This document shows, piece by piece, positions 54,481 to 64,000 of a stretch of 64,000 bases of DNA; positions within the stretch are counted from its first letter, which is position 1; every line of letters starts with the position of its first letter. The DNA is from Acidobacteriota bacterium (GTDB lineage Bacteria > Acidobacteriota > Terriglobia > Terriglobales > Acidobacteriaceae). The position numbers were made by a program, and so were the translations under genes. Location of the stretch: assembly GCA_021806005.1 (NCBI GenBank), contig JAJZDM010000001.1, positions 62,001 through 126,000 on the forward strand, written 5' to 3'. The notes under the pieces were generated by a model. That model saw nothing but the letters and a program-made list of their open reading frames with translations. It was not told the origin of the DNA and did no database searches.

Positions 54481-55188
54481 ACGGACGATGCGAGGCCCCA
54501 TTCCAGGCATGGGCGGACCCGTTGGAGGGCCTGGGTTCTGCGGCTGCCGGGCCGCTGCGGAGCGGGAGAGCGCCTGGGTGACCTCCAGGAATTCGATGCG
54601 CAGCTCAAAGAGCGCTGTCTCCAGCAGGGTGGTCTCGGCCTGAGTGCAGTTTCCCCTGGTCTTTTCGGAGAGAACGCCGAGCATGTCAATGGTCTGGCGC
54701 GCACCGAGAAGATCCACCTGCGGTTGCTGGCCCGGAGCGGCAGCACCACCCAGTTGCATAAGGGCCTGCATGTAGAGCGATTGGATGACGCGCTGCAGAT
54801 TGATCTCCGGGGGGCGCTCCATGCCCGGATTGGTGGCCCGGATAGCTGTATCGAGGCGATCGACGGTGGCATCAAAGGCGCGCTTGGCCTGCTCGGACTG
54901 CTCGGCGGTCGGAGCGGTTGGAAGCTGAGTGTCCGGTTCGAGGCCGTCGTCGGCGTCTTCGGTGACGGAGGCGGCGGGGTCGGGGGTGGGGCTCAGTTCC
55001 GGGCTGGCTGGTGGCTGAGGTCCGGTTGCTGGCGCAGAGCTGCTCTTCGATTCGGGGCTGTGCTGCTGCTCAGGGCTGCTTTTCGGCTCAGGGCTGTGCT
55101 GCTGGGCGGTTTGGGCTTCGGGGCGCAACTCGCCCTCGGCGGTGAACTTGCGACGGTCGTTGATGACGAATTCTTTGATCTCAGCCAT
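54478..55188 (-). CDS. DUF1844 protein
   Basis: 236 aa. The C-terminal DUF1844 domain is recognisable: INLQRVIQSLYMQALMQLGGAA (near residue 128) followed by VDLLGARQTIDMLGVLSEKTRGNCTQAETTLLETALFELRIEFLE. Function is unknown; the family is frequent in Deltaproteobacteria, Planctomycetes and Acidobacteria. The N-terminal 110 residues are low complexity, rich in Pro, Ser, Glu and Gln. They contain a 12-residue tandem repeat (QQHSPEPKSSPE, then QQHSPESKSS) at residues 29-50. The C-terminal tail is Pro/Gly-rich. It lies downstream of ygfZ on the same strand with 48 bases between them. Confidence 0.85.
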   Translation of the reverse strand: MAEIKEFVINDRRKFTAEGELRPEAQTAQQHSPEPKSSPEQQHSPESKSSSAPATGPQPPASPELSPTPDPAASVTEDADDGLEPDTQLPTAPTAEQSEQAKRAFDATVDRLDTAIRATNPGMERPPEINLQRVIQSLYMQALMQLGGAAAPGQQPQVDLLGARQTIDMLGVLSEKTRGNCTQAETTLLETALFELRIEFLEVTQALSRSAAARQPQNPGPPTGPPMPGMGPRIVR

Positions 55189-55236
55189 ACCTTCAACTCT
55201 CTTATCTCATCTGATGCTAACTCGCGTGCGGATCGA

Positions 55237-56244
55237 TCAGGGACGTGGAATGGCCACACCGCCGGGGTAGGTAAGCTCCTGCGCGGTGTCTGGCGATTGC
55301 TCACGAAGCGCGGCGTTTCGCGCCTCCTGACGAAGATAGCCCAGTCCCAGCAATGTGGGGCCTTCGGGCAGGGGCACCAGCGCGGCGCTGGTCAACTCGC
55401 CGGCCGGTTTACCGGCCATCGTGATGGGAGCGGGAAGCTCAGCCGGAACTTCGCCTTGCAGGCGAAACGCCGTGAAGCTGCGATGGACCTGTCCACGGGA
55501 GCGGATCCTCTCGACGATCTCCTGGCCCAGATAACAGCCTTTGGCGAAGTGCAAAGCGTGGGTCTGAGCCGTCTCCTGGGGAAGGTCATGGGCAGATTCA
55601 GCGTTGCGGATATCCTTCCCAAACAGCGGCCGCGCCTCCAGCAGGCGGAGCGACTCGAGGGCGGCGGCGGAGACCTGGGGAATCTGCAGCCGTTGCAGGT
55701 TGTTGCGCAGGTCGGCGATGGTGGCCGCAGTCGAGCGCAGCTCATAGACGGGCGTCTCTCCACGAGCCGGGCTGAGGAGAAGCAGTTGGCCGTGCGGGGT
55801 GTCGGCAAGGACGAGTCGCAAGGGGTCGATGACCGGCAGTCCAAGGCTTTCGAGCACCGCAGGCGCCTGGCGACCGACGATCAGCACACCGTCAGAGTAG
55901 TTCTCGGCGGGCTGAAGCTCGACGTCATCCATGATGATGAAGCGTTCCAGATGGTTACGGATGGTCTCGATCTGCGCACCCGAGGTAGCCAGAAGAAACG
56001 AGGCTGGCTCAGGGTCGGGTTCACGATAGACGGTTGCGTCCCCCTGGATGTGTCCCTGGGCGTTAAGCAGAAAGTTGTAGTTGCCCTCGCCCGGCTGGAG
56101 CGACTGGATGGAGTTGGTCACCATGCCGTTGAGCCAGCGCGTGGCATCCGCGCCAGTAATGCGCAGTAAGGCGCTGTCCTGCGCCGGCGCACACCCGACG
56201 GCTTGCTGCAACTGGGCGAGTTCCTGGTGATCAGGGGTGGACAT
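55237..56244 (-). CDS. ygfZ: YgfZ/GcvT-family Fe-S cluster repair protein
   Basis: 335 aa, folate-binding GcvT-like fold. The defining motif KGCYLGQEIVERIRSRGQVHR (near residue 235) contains the redox-important cysteine. The N-terminal part (LLRITGADATRWLNGMVTNSIQSL, GHIQGDATVYRE) and LRLLEARPLFGKDI also match. It helps assemble or repair [4Fe-4S] clusters, for example in MiaB, which is encoded in the same window. The start ATG at 56244 is well placed. Confidence 0.92.
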   Translation of the reverse strand: MSTPDHQELAQLQQAVGCAPAQDSALLRITGADATRWLNGMVTNSIQSLQPGEGNYNFLLNAQGHIQGDATVYREPDPEPASFLLATSGAQIETIRNHLERFIIMDDVELQPAENYSDGVLIVGRQAPAVLESLGLPVIDPLRLVLADTPHGQLLLLSPARGETPVYELRSTAATIADLRNNLQRLQIPQVSAAALESLRLLEARPLFGKDIRNAESAHDLPQETAQTHALHFAKGCYLGQEIVERIRSRGQVHRSFTAFRLQGEVPAELPAPITMAGKPAGELTSAALVPLPEGPTLLGLGYLRQEARNAALREQSPDTAQELTYPGGVAIPRP

Positions 56245-56559
56245 GAGTTTGTTCAGGGCTCCTTGCTGGTCTTTTGTTGCTGGTCTCTCTTTGCCAGGCT
56301 CATTATGCCTGGTTCCGGCTGCACGTCTTCTCCGATCGAGCCGGGCGGGAGCGGCCTTCGTCCCTCTTCGAATTCACGCCTTCCCTCACTCCTCCAAGGA
56401 TAGCCTCAGTTCCAAGGATATTCCTGTTCCAGTCGGCCATCCTTGTAGCGACTGCACGGCCCCGGCGGTTCCGGGGTGCAAACCGCGCTCCTTGGCTTCC
56501 GCGGGTGTCATCCCCTGCGTACACTGGGTCATAGATGGAATTGCTTGTGTGGAGGCGGT
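56245..56559. other. Divergent promoter region, ygfZ / HExxH protein
   Basis: 315 bases between divergent genes. GGAGG at 56551-56555 is the ribosome-binding site for the TTG start at 56560. No clear -35/-10 pair, operator or small gene is visible. Confidence 0.4.
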
Positions 56560-58113
56560 TTGACCTGGCATAGAGTGTTGACGGCGTCGGCTTGGGTGGG
56601 TTTCAGCGTGGGGATCGCAGGTGCGCAGGCCAGTACCGGCGGGCAGACGACAGCGCCGGCCAGAGGGCCGGTCTCTTCGCCAGCCTCCAGCGTGGTGCTG
56701 ACGCCGCAGCAGGAGCAGACGCTGCTGGAGGATGAAGGGCAGCTCCTGCATTTTGTCAGCAAGGTGACGCAACTGCCCATCAAGGCCCCAGTGAAGTGCC
56801 GGTTTGTCTCCCGCCAGGAGGTCAGCGCCGAGTTGCGCAAGAAGTTTGACGAGGACAAGGACACCCGGAGGATGGAGCGCAGCGAACTGGTGCTGAAGAA
56901 GTTCGGTCTGCTGGACGAGGACTTCCAGATGCGGCCCTTTCTGCTCCGCCTGCTCACCGAGCAGATCGCAGGATTTTATGACGACAAGACCCGGCAGATG
57001 ACCCTGCTCGACTGGGTGCCCATAGACGAACAGAAGCCGGTGATGGCCCATGAGCTTACCCACGCGTTGCAGGACCAGAGGGTAGGCCTGAAGAGGTGGG
57101 AGAACCAGGAGATCGAGGGAACCGCGAAAAACGTCGCACAGGACAACCGGCACATCGCCAACGATGATACGGACACCGCCCGCGAGGCTGCTCTGGAGGG
57201 CCAGGCGATGGTGAGCTTTGCGGACTACATCCTGGCCGAGGCTGGGCATCCTGACCGGACGCTGAAGGATGCTCCGGGCCTCGCACAGAAGCTGGAGTCC
57301 AACGCGGGCGATATGTCCGGTTCTCCGGTGCTGGCCCGGGCCCCGCTGGTTCTGCAGGAGTCGCTGCTGTTTCCCTATACCTACGGACTGGCCTTCGAGG
57401 ACGCGATTCTGACGAAGCAGGGGACAGAACGGGCCTTTGCCGGGGTCCTCGAGGACCCGCCCAGCTCCAGCTTCCAGATCATGACTCCCGCTGCCTATCT
57501 GCGGAATCGGCCGGTTCCTCTGATGAAGCTGCCGGACATCCATCCCCTGCTGAAGAGCGCAGGCTACGTGCCGTACGACGTGGGCGTGATGGGCGAACTG
57601 GATGTGAGCATGACCGCGGAGCTGTTTGGGGGCCTGCCCCTGGCCCGGGCGCTGGCTCCCGAGTGGAACGGTGGCGTTTACTATGCGGCGCAACGCAAGG
57701 ACGCATCTGCGGCAGAGAAGAACACCACGGCGTCACTGGCTATTTTTTACAGTTCGGAGTGGAAGCAGAAGGACTCGGCGCGCAGCTTCTTTCACATCTT
57801 TGAGGAGGAACTGCCTCGACAGTACGACGGCCTGAAGCGCCGTCGCGATGAGGAGACGGATCCGGATGAGCGCGTCTACTCCACTGCGGAGGGAGATATT
57901 TTGTTGAGCCTGAGCGGCAAGAGCGTCTGGGTGAGCGAGGGCTTTGACCTGGCAATGGCCCGCAAGCTGAGAGAGTCCGTCGATCGCGTGAATGCACCGA
58001 CGGGCAGTGGTCCCATGCTGCAGGCCCACGCGGCGCCCGCGGATCATGATCTGCTGGGGGGGCTGGTGGAGAGTATCAGCCAGTTCGGAGTGATGAGAGC
58101 TGCCCTGCGGTAG
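56560..58113 (+). CDS. Exported HExxH metalloprotease-like protein of unknown function
   Basis: 517 aa from a TTG at 56560 with GGAGG just upstream (short spacing); a GTG at 56476 is in frame but would bury the signal peptide. The N-terminus MTWHRVLTASAWVGFSVGIAGAQA is a signal peptide. PVMAHELTHALQDQ near residue 193 is an HExxH zinc motif, and TAREAALEGQAMVSFADYIL about 45 residues on could supply the third ligand Glu, as in gluzincins. FYDDKTRQMTLLD precedes the motif. The C-terminal half (WNGGVYYAAQRKD, ARSFFHIFEEELPRQYDGL) matches nothing known to me. A membrane-outside peptidase or an inactive relative are both possible. Confidence 0.65.
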   Translation: MTWHRVLTASAWVGFSVGIAGAQASTGGQTTAPARGPVSSPASSVVLTPQQEQTLLEDEGQLLHFVSKVTQLPIKAPVKCRFVSRQEVSAELRKKFDEDKDTRRMERSELVLKKFGLLDEDFQMRPFLLRLLTEQIAGFYDDKTRQMTLLDWVPIDEQKPVMAHELTHALQDQRVGLKRWENQEIEGTAKNVAQDNRHIANDDTDTAREAALEGQAMVSFADYILAEAGHPDRTLKDAPGLAQKLESNAGDMSGSPVLARAPLVLQESLLFPYTYGLAFEDAILTKQGTERAFAGVLEDPPSSSFQIMTPAAYLRNRPVPLMKLPDIHPLLKSAGYVPYDVGVMGELDVSMTAELFGGLPLARALAPEWNGGVYYAAQRKDASAAEKNTTASLAIFYSSEWKQKDSARSFFHIFEEELPRQYDGLKRRRDEETDPDERVYSTAEGDILLSLSGKSVWVSEGFDLAMARKLRESVDRVNAPTGSGPMLQAHAAPADHDLLGGLVESISQFGVMRAALR

Positions 58114-58168
58114 GATGCCGGTTCCCTGGCCCGACGGCATCCGGGCCGGGTGAACTCGGTTCGGTGGT

Positions 58169-58780
58169 CTACTTCTGGGGCTCCAGCGACATCACTGAGA
58201 GACCCATAAGTCCGTGCACCCAGCGTGCGGGTCTGGCGCCATCGGTATTGATCAACTCAATATTGCCGCCTTCGGAGTCCGGCAGTCCGTTCTTCATCAC
58301 CGCCACGATCACCTTGCTGAGAGAGTAGTTCGGCTCAACCTCAGCCGCAGAGTAAAGCACATAGTAGTGGTCCGTTCCAGTGGCGATGATCGCGCTGTGC
58401 AGGATCATCGGCTGCGTCTGGTGGGCGGCCTTGAAGCCGATTCTGGACAGGACGTCGGAGAGCAGCGGGCCGCTGTAGGTCTCGGGGATCCCTCCCCGGT
58501 GGGCGTTGTGCACCTGCACGGTCACCTGCGGAAGGTTGATCAGATCGGTGACGGACAGGCTCATGCTGTTGCCCTGGAACTCGAGCACGACGGCAGAAGA
58601 GGGAGGCGCGGGCGATTTGTGGGCTGCGGCCATCGGCTGGGCGCCCGTCTGGACGCCGGTTTGAGCGTATGCGCCCAGGGCTAAGGGTGAAACGAGGAGC
58701 AGCAGGGCCAGAGCCAGACTGGGCAGGCCGCGGGGCTGGGGAAGGGGCGATTGACCAGATACAGGATGCTTCATATTCAA
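58169..58780 (-). CDS. Exported oxidoreductase-molybdopterin-fold protein without cysteine
   Basis: 203 aa. The signal peptide includes LPSLALALLLLVSPLALGAYAQ. The mature part resembles the small Moco-binding (sulfite-oxidase-type) domain: VLEFQGNSMSLSVTDLINLPQVTVQVHN, ETYSGPLLSDVLSRIGF and a final RPARWVHGLMGLSVM. In active enzymes a cysteine ligates molybdenum, but this protein has no cysteine at all, so it probably does not bind Moco in the usual way. The role is unknown. It lies between two plus-strand genes and is divergent from nuoI by about 60 bases. Confidence 0.7.
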   Translation of the reverse strand: MNMKHPVSGQSPLPQPRGLPSLALALLLLVSPLALGAYAQTGVQTGAQPMAAAHKSPAPPSSAVVLEFQGNSMSLSVTDLINLPQVTVQVHNAHRGGIPETYSGPLLSDVLSRIGFKAAHQTQPMILHSAIIATGTDHYYVLYSAAEVEPNYSLSKVIVAVMKNGLPDSEGGNIELINTDGARPARWVHGLMGLSVMSLEPQK

Positions 58781-58842
58781 AAGGTTAACTCTCCTGGCCG
58801 GAGGAGGATATAGCTTTCTTGAAACCGACGTATACTGTGAGC

Positions 58843-59346
58843 ATGTCGATTGTTCGCAATGTTGCCGCTATCGCCAAAGGAATGAGCATCACCCTGCGGG
58901 AAGGCTTCCAGCCGACCCAGGTGGAGAACTACCCGGATGGCAAGGGACCGATGCGCGGCGCGCAGTTCCAGGAGCGCTTCCGCGGGAAGCACCAGTTGCA
59001 GCGCGATGAAGACGGGCTGGAGAAGTGTGTTGCCTGTTTCCTCTGCGCCGCCGCCTGTCCGTCCAACTGCATTTACATTGAGGCTGCTGAGAATACCAGC
59101 GAAAACCGGATCTCTTCGGCCGATCGCTACGCCAAGGTGTACAACATCGACTACAACCGCTGTATCTTCTGCGGATACTGCGTGGAGGCCTGCCCCACCG
59201 ACGCGATTACGCATGGCCACGGCTTCGAACTGGCCAGCCTGAACGCCACCTCCATGGTGATGCGCAAGGAAGACCTGCTGGTTCCGATGGCGGGCGGCAG
59301 CGGAACACTCTCCGCTGCTCAAGAAGAGGTTGAAGCGCTCGCGTAG
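58843..59346 (+). CDS. nuoI: NADH-quinone oxidoreductase subunit I
   Basis: 167 aa from the ATG at 58843, which matches the family N-terminus. A TTG at 58819 has a better Shine-Dalgarno (GGAGGAGG) and would add eight residues, so the true start is uncertain. Two ferredoxin-type motifs, CVACFLCAAACP and CIFCGYCVEACP, bind the N6a and N6b [4Fe-4S] clusters of complex I. RYAKVYNIDYNRC and TDAITHGHGFEL are typical. The rest of the nuo operon is absent, so this copy is isolated from its partners. An intrinsic terminator follows 28 bases after the stop. Confidence 0.93.
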   Translation: MSIVRNVAAIAKGMSITLREGFQPTQVENYPDGKGPMRGAQFQERFRGKHQLQRDEDGLEKCVACFLCAAACPSNCIYIEAAENTSENRISSADRYAKVYNIDYNRCIFCGYCVEACPTDAITHGHGFELASLNATSMVMRKEDLLVPMAGGSGTLSAAQEEVEALA

Positions 59347-59374
59347 CACTTAAAGCATTACATTCAGCAAACGC

Positions 59375-59400
59375 GGCGAGCCTATCTGGCTCGCCTTCTT
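59375..59400 (+). terminator. Intrinsic terminator of nuoI
   Basis: GGCGAGCC and GGCTCGCC form an 8-bp stem with loop TATCT, followed by TTCTT. It lies 28 bases after the nuoI stop and before the methionine synthase genes, which shows that nuoI is its own transcription unit. Confidence 0.75.
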
Positions 59401-59482
59401 GCGAGCGGAGAAGGCAACCCCGGGAGACCCGGGCACAGGTTCGGGCCAGGCCCGGACAGGCCCGGAGAAAGTCAGGACAACG

Positions 59483-60613
59483 GTGCACAACCATCCGCTG
59501 GAAAAGGTGCTCGAAGACCGGATCGCCATCATCGACGGCGCGATGGGTACGACGATCCGAACCTATGGGATGACAGAGTCCGATATTCGAGCGGATCGGT
59601 TTCAGCATGCCACCAAGGATCTGCTGAACAACGGCGATCTGTTCTCACTGACCCAGCCGAAGATGATCGGGGACATTCACCGGCGCTTCCTGGAGGCCGG
59701 GGCGGACATCATCGAGACCAACACCTTCGGGGCGACCAGCATTGCGCAGAGCGAGTTCTTCGTCGAGGATCCGCGTGAGCGTGGCGGACGGAAGGACCCG
59801 GAGTTCTACCAGAAGATCATCGAGGATAAGGAACTCCGGCAACTGGCGTGGGAGATCAATGAAACCTCTGCACGTCAGTGCCGGGAGTGGGCCGATCGCG
59901 TCGCCGGGGAGACCGGGCGGGCGCGATTTGTGGCCGGGGCGATCGGCCCCCTGACGGTCTCTCTCTCAAACTCTCCGGACGCCGATGATCCCGGTTTTCG
60001 CGTGGTGACCTTCGATCAGGTGAAGACGGCTTATGCCGAGCAGGTCCGTGCCTTGATCGCCGGGGGATCAGACCTGCTGCTGGTGGAGACGATCTTCGAT
60101 TCGCTGAACGCCAAGGCGGCGCTGGTGGCCATTCGCGAGGTCTTCGACGAGGATGGACTTTCGGCTTCAGGCCGGGAGTTGCCCGTGATGATCTCGGCGG
60201 CCGTAGGGCGGGGCGGAGAGACGCTGATCTCCGCCCAGACCACGGAGGCGTTCTGGACCGCGGTCCGGCACGTCAAGCCGCTCTCGGTGGGGCTGAACTG
60301 CTCGCTGGGGCCGGAGCTGATGTACCCGTTTCTGAGTGAACTCTCGGCCAAGGCGGATGTTGCCATCTCCTGCTACCCGAACGCCGGCCTGCCGAATCCG
60401 CTCTCACCCACCGGATTCGATCTTGGCCCGGAGGATATGGCTCGCTGGCTCAAAAGCTTTGCAGGGGAGGGAATGATCAACATTGCCGGCGGATGCTGCG
60501 GTAATACGCCAGAGCACATCGCGGCCATCGCCCGGGCGCTGGAGGGCGTACATCCCCGGGAGCTTCGTGAGCGGACCAGGCGCACGGGCGGAGAGCACGA
60601 GGTGAGTGCTTGA
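59483..60613 (+). CDS. Methionine synthase, homocysteine-binding module (split MetH, part 1)
   Basis: 376 aa from a GTG at 59483 with AGGA eight bases upstream; the frame is open from 59399 but without homology. It is a homocysteine S-methyltransferase TIM barrel. [21 protein letters not shown] opens it, [19 protein letters not shown] is near residue 80, and the zinc cysteines are in GLNCSLGPE and [11 protein letters not shown]. In most bacteria this is the N-terminal domain of one MetH chain; here it is a separate gene. The next gene holds the remaining domains and starts at the stop of this one. The 136-base leader contains a repeated CAGGCCCGGA that could fold; I recognise no known riboswitch. 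Confidence 0.92.
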   Translation: MHNHPLEKVLEDRIAIIDGAMGTTIRTYGMTESDIRADRFQHATKDLLNNGDLFSLTQPKMIGDIHRRFLEAGADIIETNTFGATSIAQSEFFVEDPRERGGRKDPEFYQKIIEDKELRQLAWEINETSARQCREWADRVAGETGRARFVAGAIGPLTVSLSNSPDADDPGFRVVTFDQVKTAYAEQVRALIAGGSDLLLVETIFDSLNAKAALVAIREVFDEDGLSASGRELPVMISAAVGRGGETLISAQTTEAFWTAVRHVKPLSVGLNCSLGPELMYPFLSELSAKADVAISCYPNAGLPNPLSPTGFDLGPEDMARWLKSFAGEGMINIAGGCCGNTPEHIAAIARALEGVHPRELRERTRRTGGEHEVSA

Positions 60614-60615
60614 GT

Positions 60616-63396
<2,781 letters not shown>

Positions 63397-63457
63397 TCTC
63401 CGCCGTTGCCGTTGCTCAAGCGATCGAGGGCTGCGCAGCAACCCCTTGCAGGTTGTT

Positions 63458-63910
63458 TCAGGACTTGGGAACGATGGCAGCAACATCGCCCGTGGGAGCT
63501 GCGCCGGGCTTGGCCGGGGCATATTTGCTGGCGCACTTGGCCTGCAGTTGGGTTGCATGGAAGGTTCCATCCCGTCCATAAGTGCCAACCGCCAGGGTCT
63601 GCGCCCCATCCTTGAACTCGTCCGGGGGAGGCTCCGCACCGTCGTAGCTAACGCGCAACTGTTTGCCCTGCTCCGCCAGGACGAAGTTGGCCGCAGGTCC
63701 ATTACGAGTGATGCTGCCCGGCAGGACGTTGCCGGCTACGCGCAGGTTGACCCGGTAGGCCTTGTTTCCCATCCCCTGCAGCTCTGAGACGGTCACGTAG
63801 TAGCTCTTTGTGTTTCCAGCAGCCGAGACAGAGAGCCACGCAACCGTACCCAGGACGATGGCCCCCGCAACAATGAACTTCAGGATCGAGTTGGGCTTTT
63901 GCTTTGCCAT
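63458..63910 (-). CDS. ccmE: Cytochrome c maturation protein CcmE, CxxxY type
   Basis: 150 aa. An N-terminal membrane anchor (ILKFIVAGAIVLGTVAWLSV) leads to the OB-fold haem-chaperone domain: NLRVAGNVLPGSITRNG, VSYDGAEPPPDEFKDGAQTLAVGTYGRDGTFHATQLQAKCASKY. In E. coli CcmE the haem is bound covalently by the His of HDENY. Here the aligned segment reads CASKY, with Cys126 in place of His and Tyr130 kept. Such CxxxY variants are known from archaea and some bacteria and belong to a modified System I. It follows an unfinished gene on the same strand by 12 bases. Confidence 0.9.
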   Translation of the reverse strand: MAKQKPNSILKFIVAGAIVLGTVAWLSVSAAGNTKSYYVTVSELQGMGNKAYRVNLRVAGNVLPGSITRNGPAANFVLAEQGKQLRVSYDGAEPPPDEFKDGAQTLAVGTYGRDGTFHATQLQAKCASKYAPAKPGAAPTGDVAAIVPKS

Positions 63911-63922
63911 ACCTCCTCCAGT

Positions 63923-64000
63923 TTACGCCGTAAAGTCCACCGCAAGGGTGTGATTCTGATCACTGGCCTCCAGCGCCAGCTCCAACAGGCGAATGGTCCT
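63923..64000 (-). CDS. 3' end of an unidentified gene upstream of ccmE
   Basis: The last 25 codons and stop of a minus-strand gene that continues past the window edge (ending RLLELALEASDQNHTLAVDFTA). The stop lies 12 bases before the ccmE start, over the GGAGG site, so both are in one operon. A cytochrome c maturation role is possible from position only. Confidence 0.55.
   Translation of the reverse strand, partial: RTIRLLELALEASDQNHTLAVDFTA

Noticed and set aside
55039-55104. 12-residue tandem repeat in the DUF1844 protein
   Set aside because: Two units only, in a disordered linker; not evidence of a special function.
54325-56169. 614-codon plus-strand frame across DUF1844 and ygfZ
   Set aside because: Antisense to two real genes with Gly/Arg-rich low-complexity translation; not a gene.

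Overview
The window looks like ordinary chromosomal DNA from a high-GC, saprophytic Gram-negative bacterium, most likely an acidobacterium (Terriglobia/Acidobacteriaceae-like). This placement is inference. It rests on the mix of plant-polysaccharide hydrolases, the tagaturonate epimerase route, a PEP-CTERM protein, DUF1844, a two-gene MetH, GTG/TTG starts and LPS-type sugar genes. I see no phage, insertion sequence, CRISPR array or rRNA. Two tRNAs are present: Leu-GAG and a CAT-anticodon tRNA, probably elongator Met.

Layout. 0-4.7 kb: three secreted glycoside hydrolases on the minus strand, a tandem GH39 pair plus a GH144-like enzyme. 5.4-10.2 kb: nucleoside phosphorylase-like enzyme, RsbW/STAS partner-switching pair, tRNA-Leu, PilT and a periplasmic isoaspartyl peptidase. 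10.3-18.7 kb: a pectin/hexuronate locus. A LacI regulator overlapping a HAD hydrolase faces a plus-strand series of pectinesterase, uxaE, gluconokinase, SDR and GH35 beta-galactosidase. A sigma70-like promoter with a perfect 14-bp palindrome just downstream lies between the two arms. 19.1-20.5 kb: a small membrane protein and a CHAD protein.

20.8-32.7 kb: amino-acid catabolism. The tyrosine operon (hmgA, fahA, hppD, scoA, scoB and an unknown alpha/beta-hydrolase-like protein) converges with a leucine-type set (carboxyltransferase, acyl-CoA dehydrogenase, HMG-CoA lyase, enoyl-CoA hydratase). Both routes yield acetoacetate, which ScoAB would activate. Maleylacetoacetate isomerase and the biotin-carboxylase subunit are not in the window. 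32.9-40.1 kb: miaB, a bifunctional-nuclease-domain protein, a PEP-CTERM protein with a clear intrinsic terminator, an SDR, an RraA-like protein, glycerate kinase and a cytochrome c.

40.2-47.6 kb: cell-envelope and cofactor genes (hldD, coaD, aminotransferase, mannose-1-phosphate guanylyltransferase, phosphohexomutase, HAD, kdsB). 48-58 kb: tRNA, an S41-family protein lacking its catalytic Ser and Lys, a class A PBP, ribF, a PhnP-like metallo-hydrolase, DUF1844, YgfZ and an HExxH protein. 58-64 kb: a Moco-fold protein without cysteine, an isolated nuoI, methionine synthase split into two genes, and a CxxxY-type ccmE.

The most interesting signals are small. A ~115-bp structured intergenic element occurs at least twice (36.4 and 46.7 kb), with a probable third relative at 54.4 kb, each at the 3' end of a minus-strand gene. 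The others are the S41 pseudoprotease, the CcmE variant, the acyl-CoA dehydrogenase whose catalytic Glu position argues against isovaleryl-CoA dehydrogenase, and the LacI operator/promoter arrangement. I found no clearly new multigene system.
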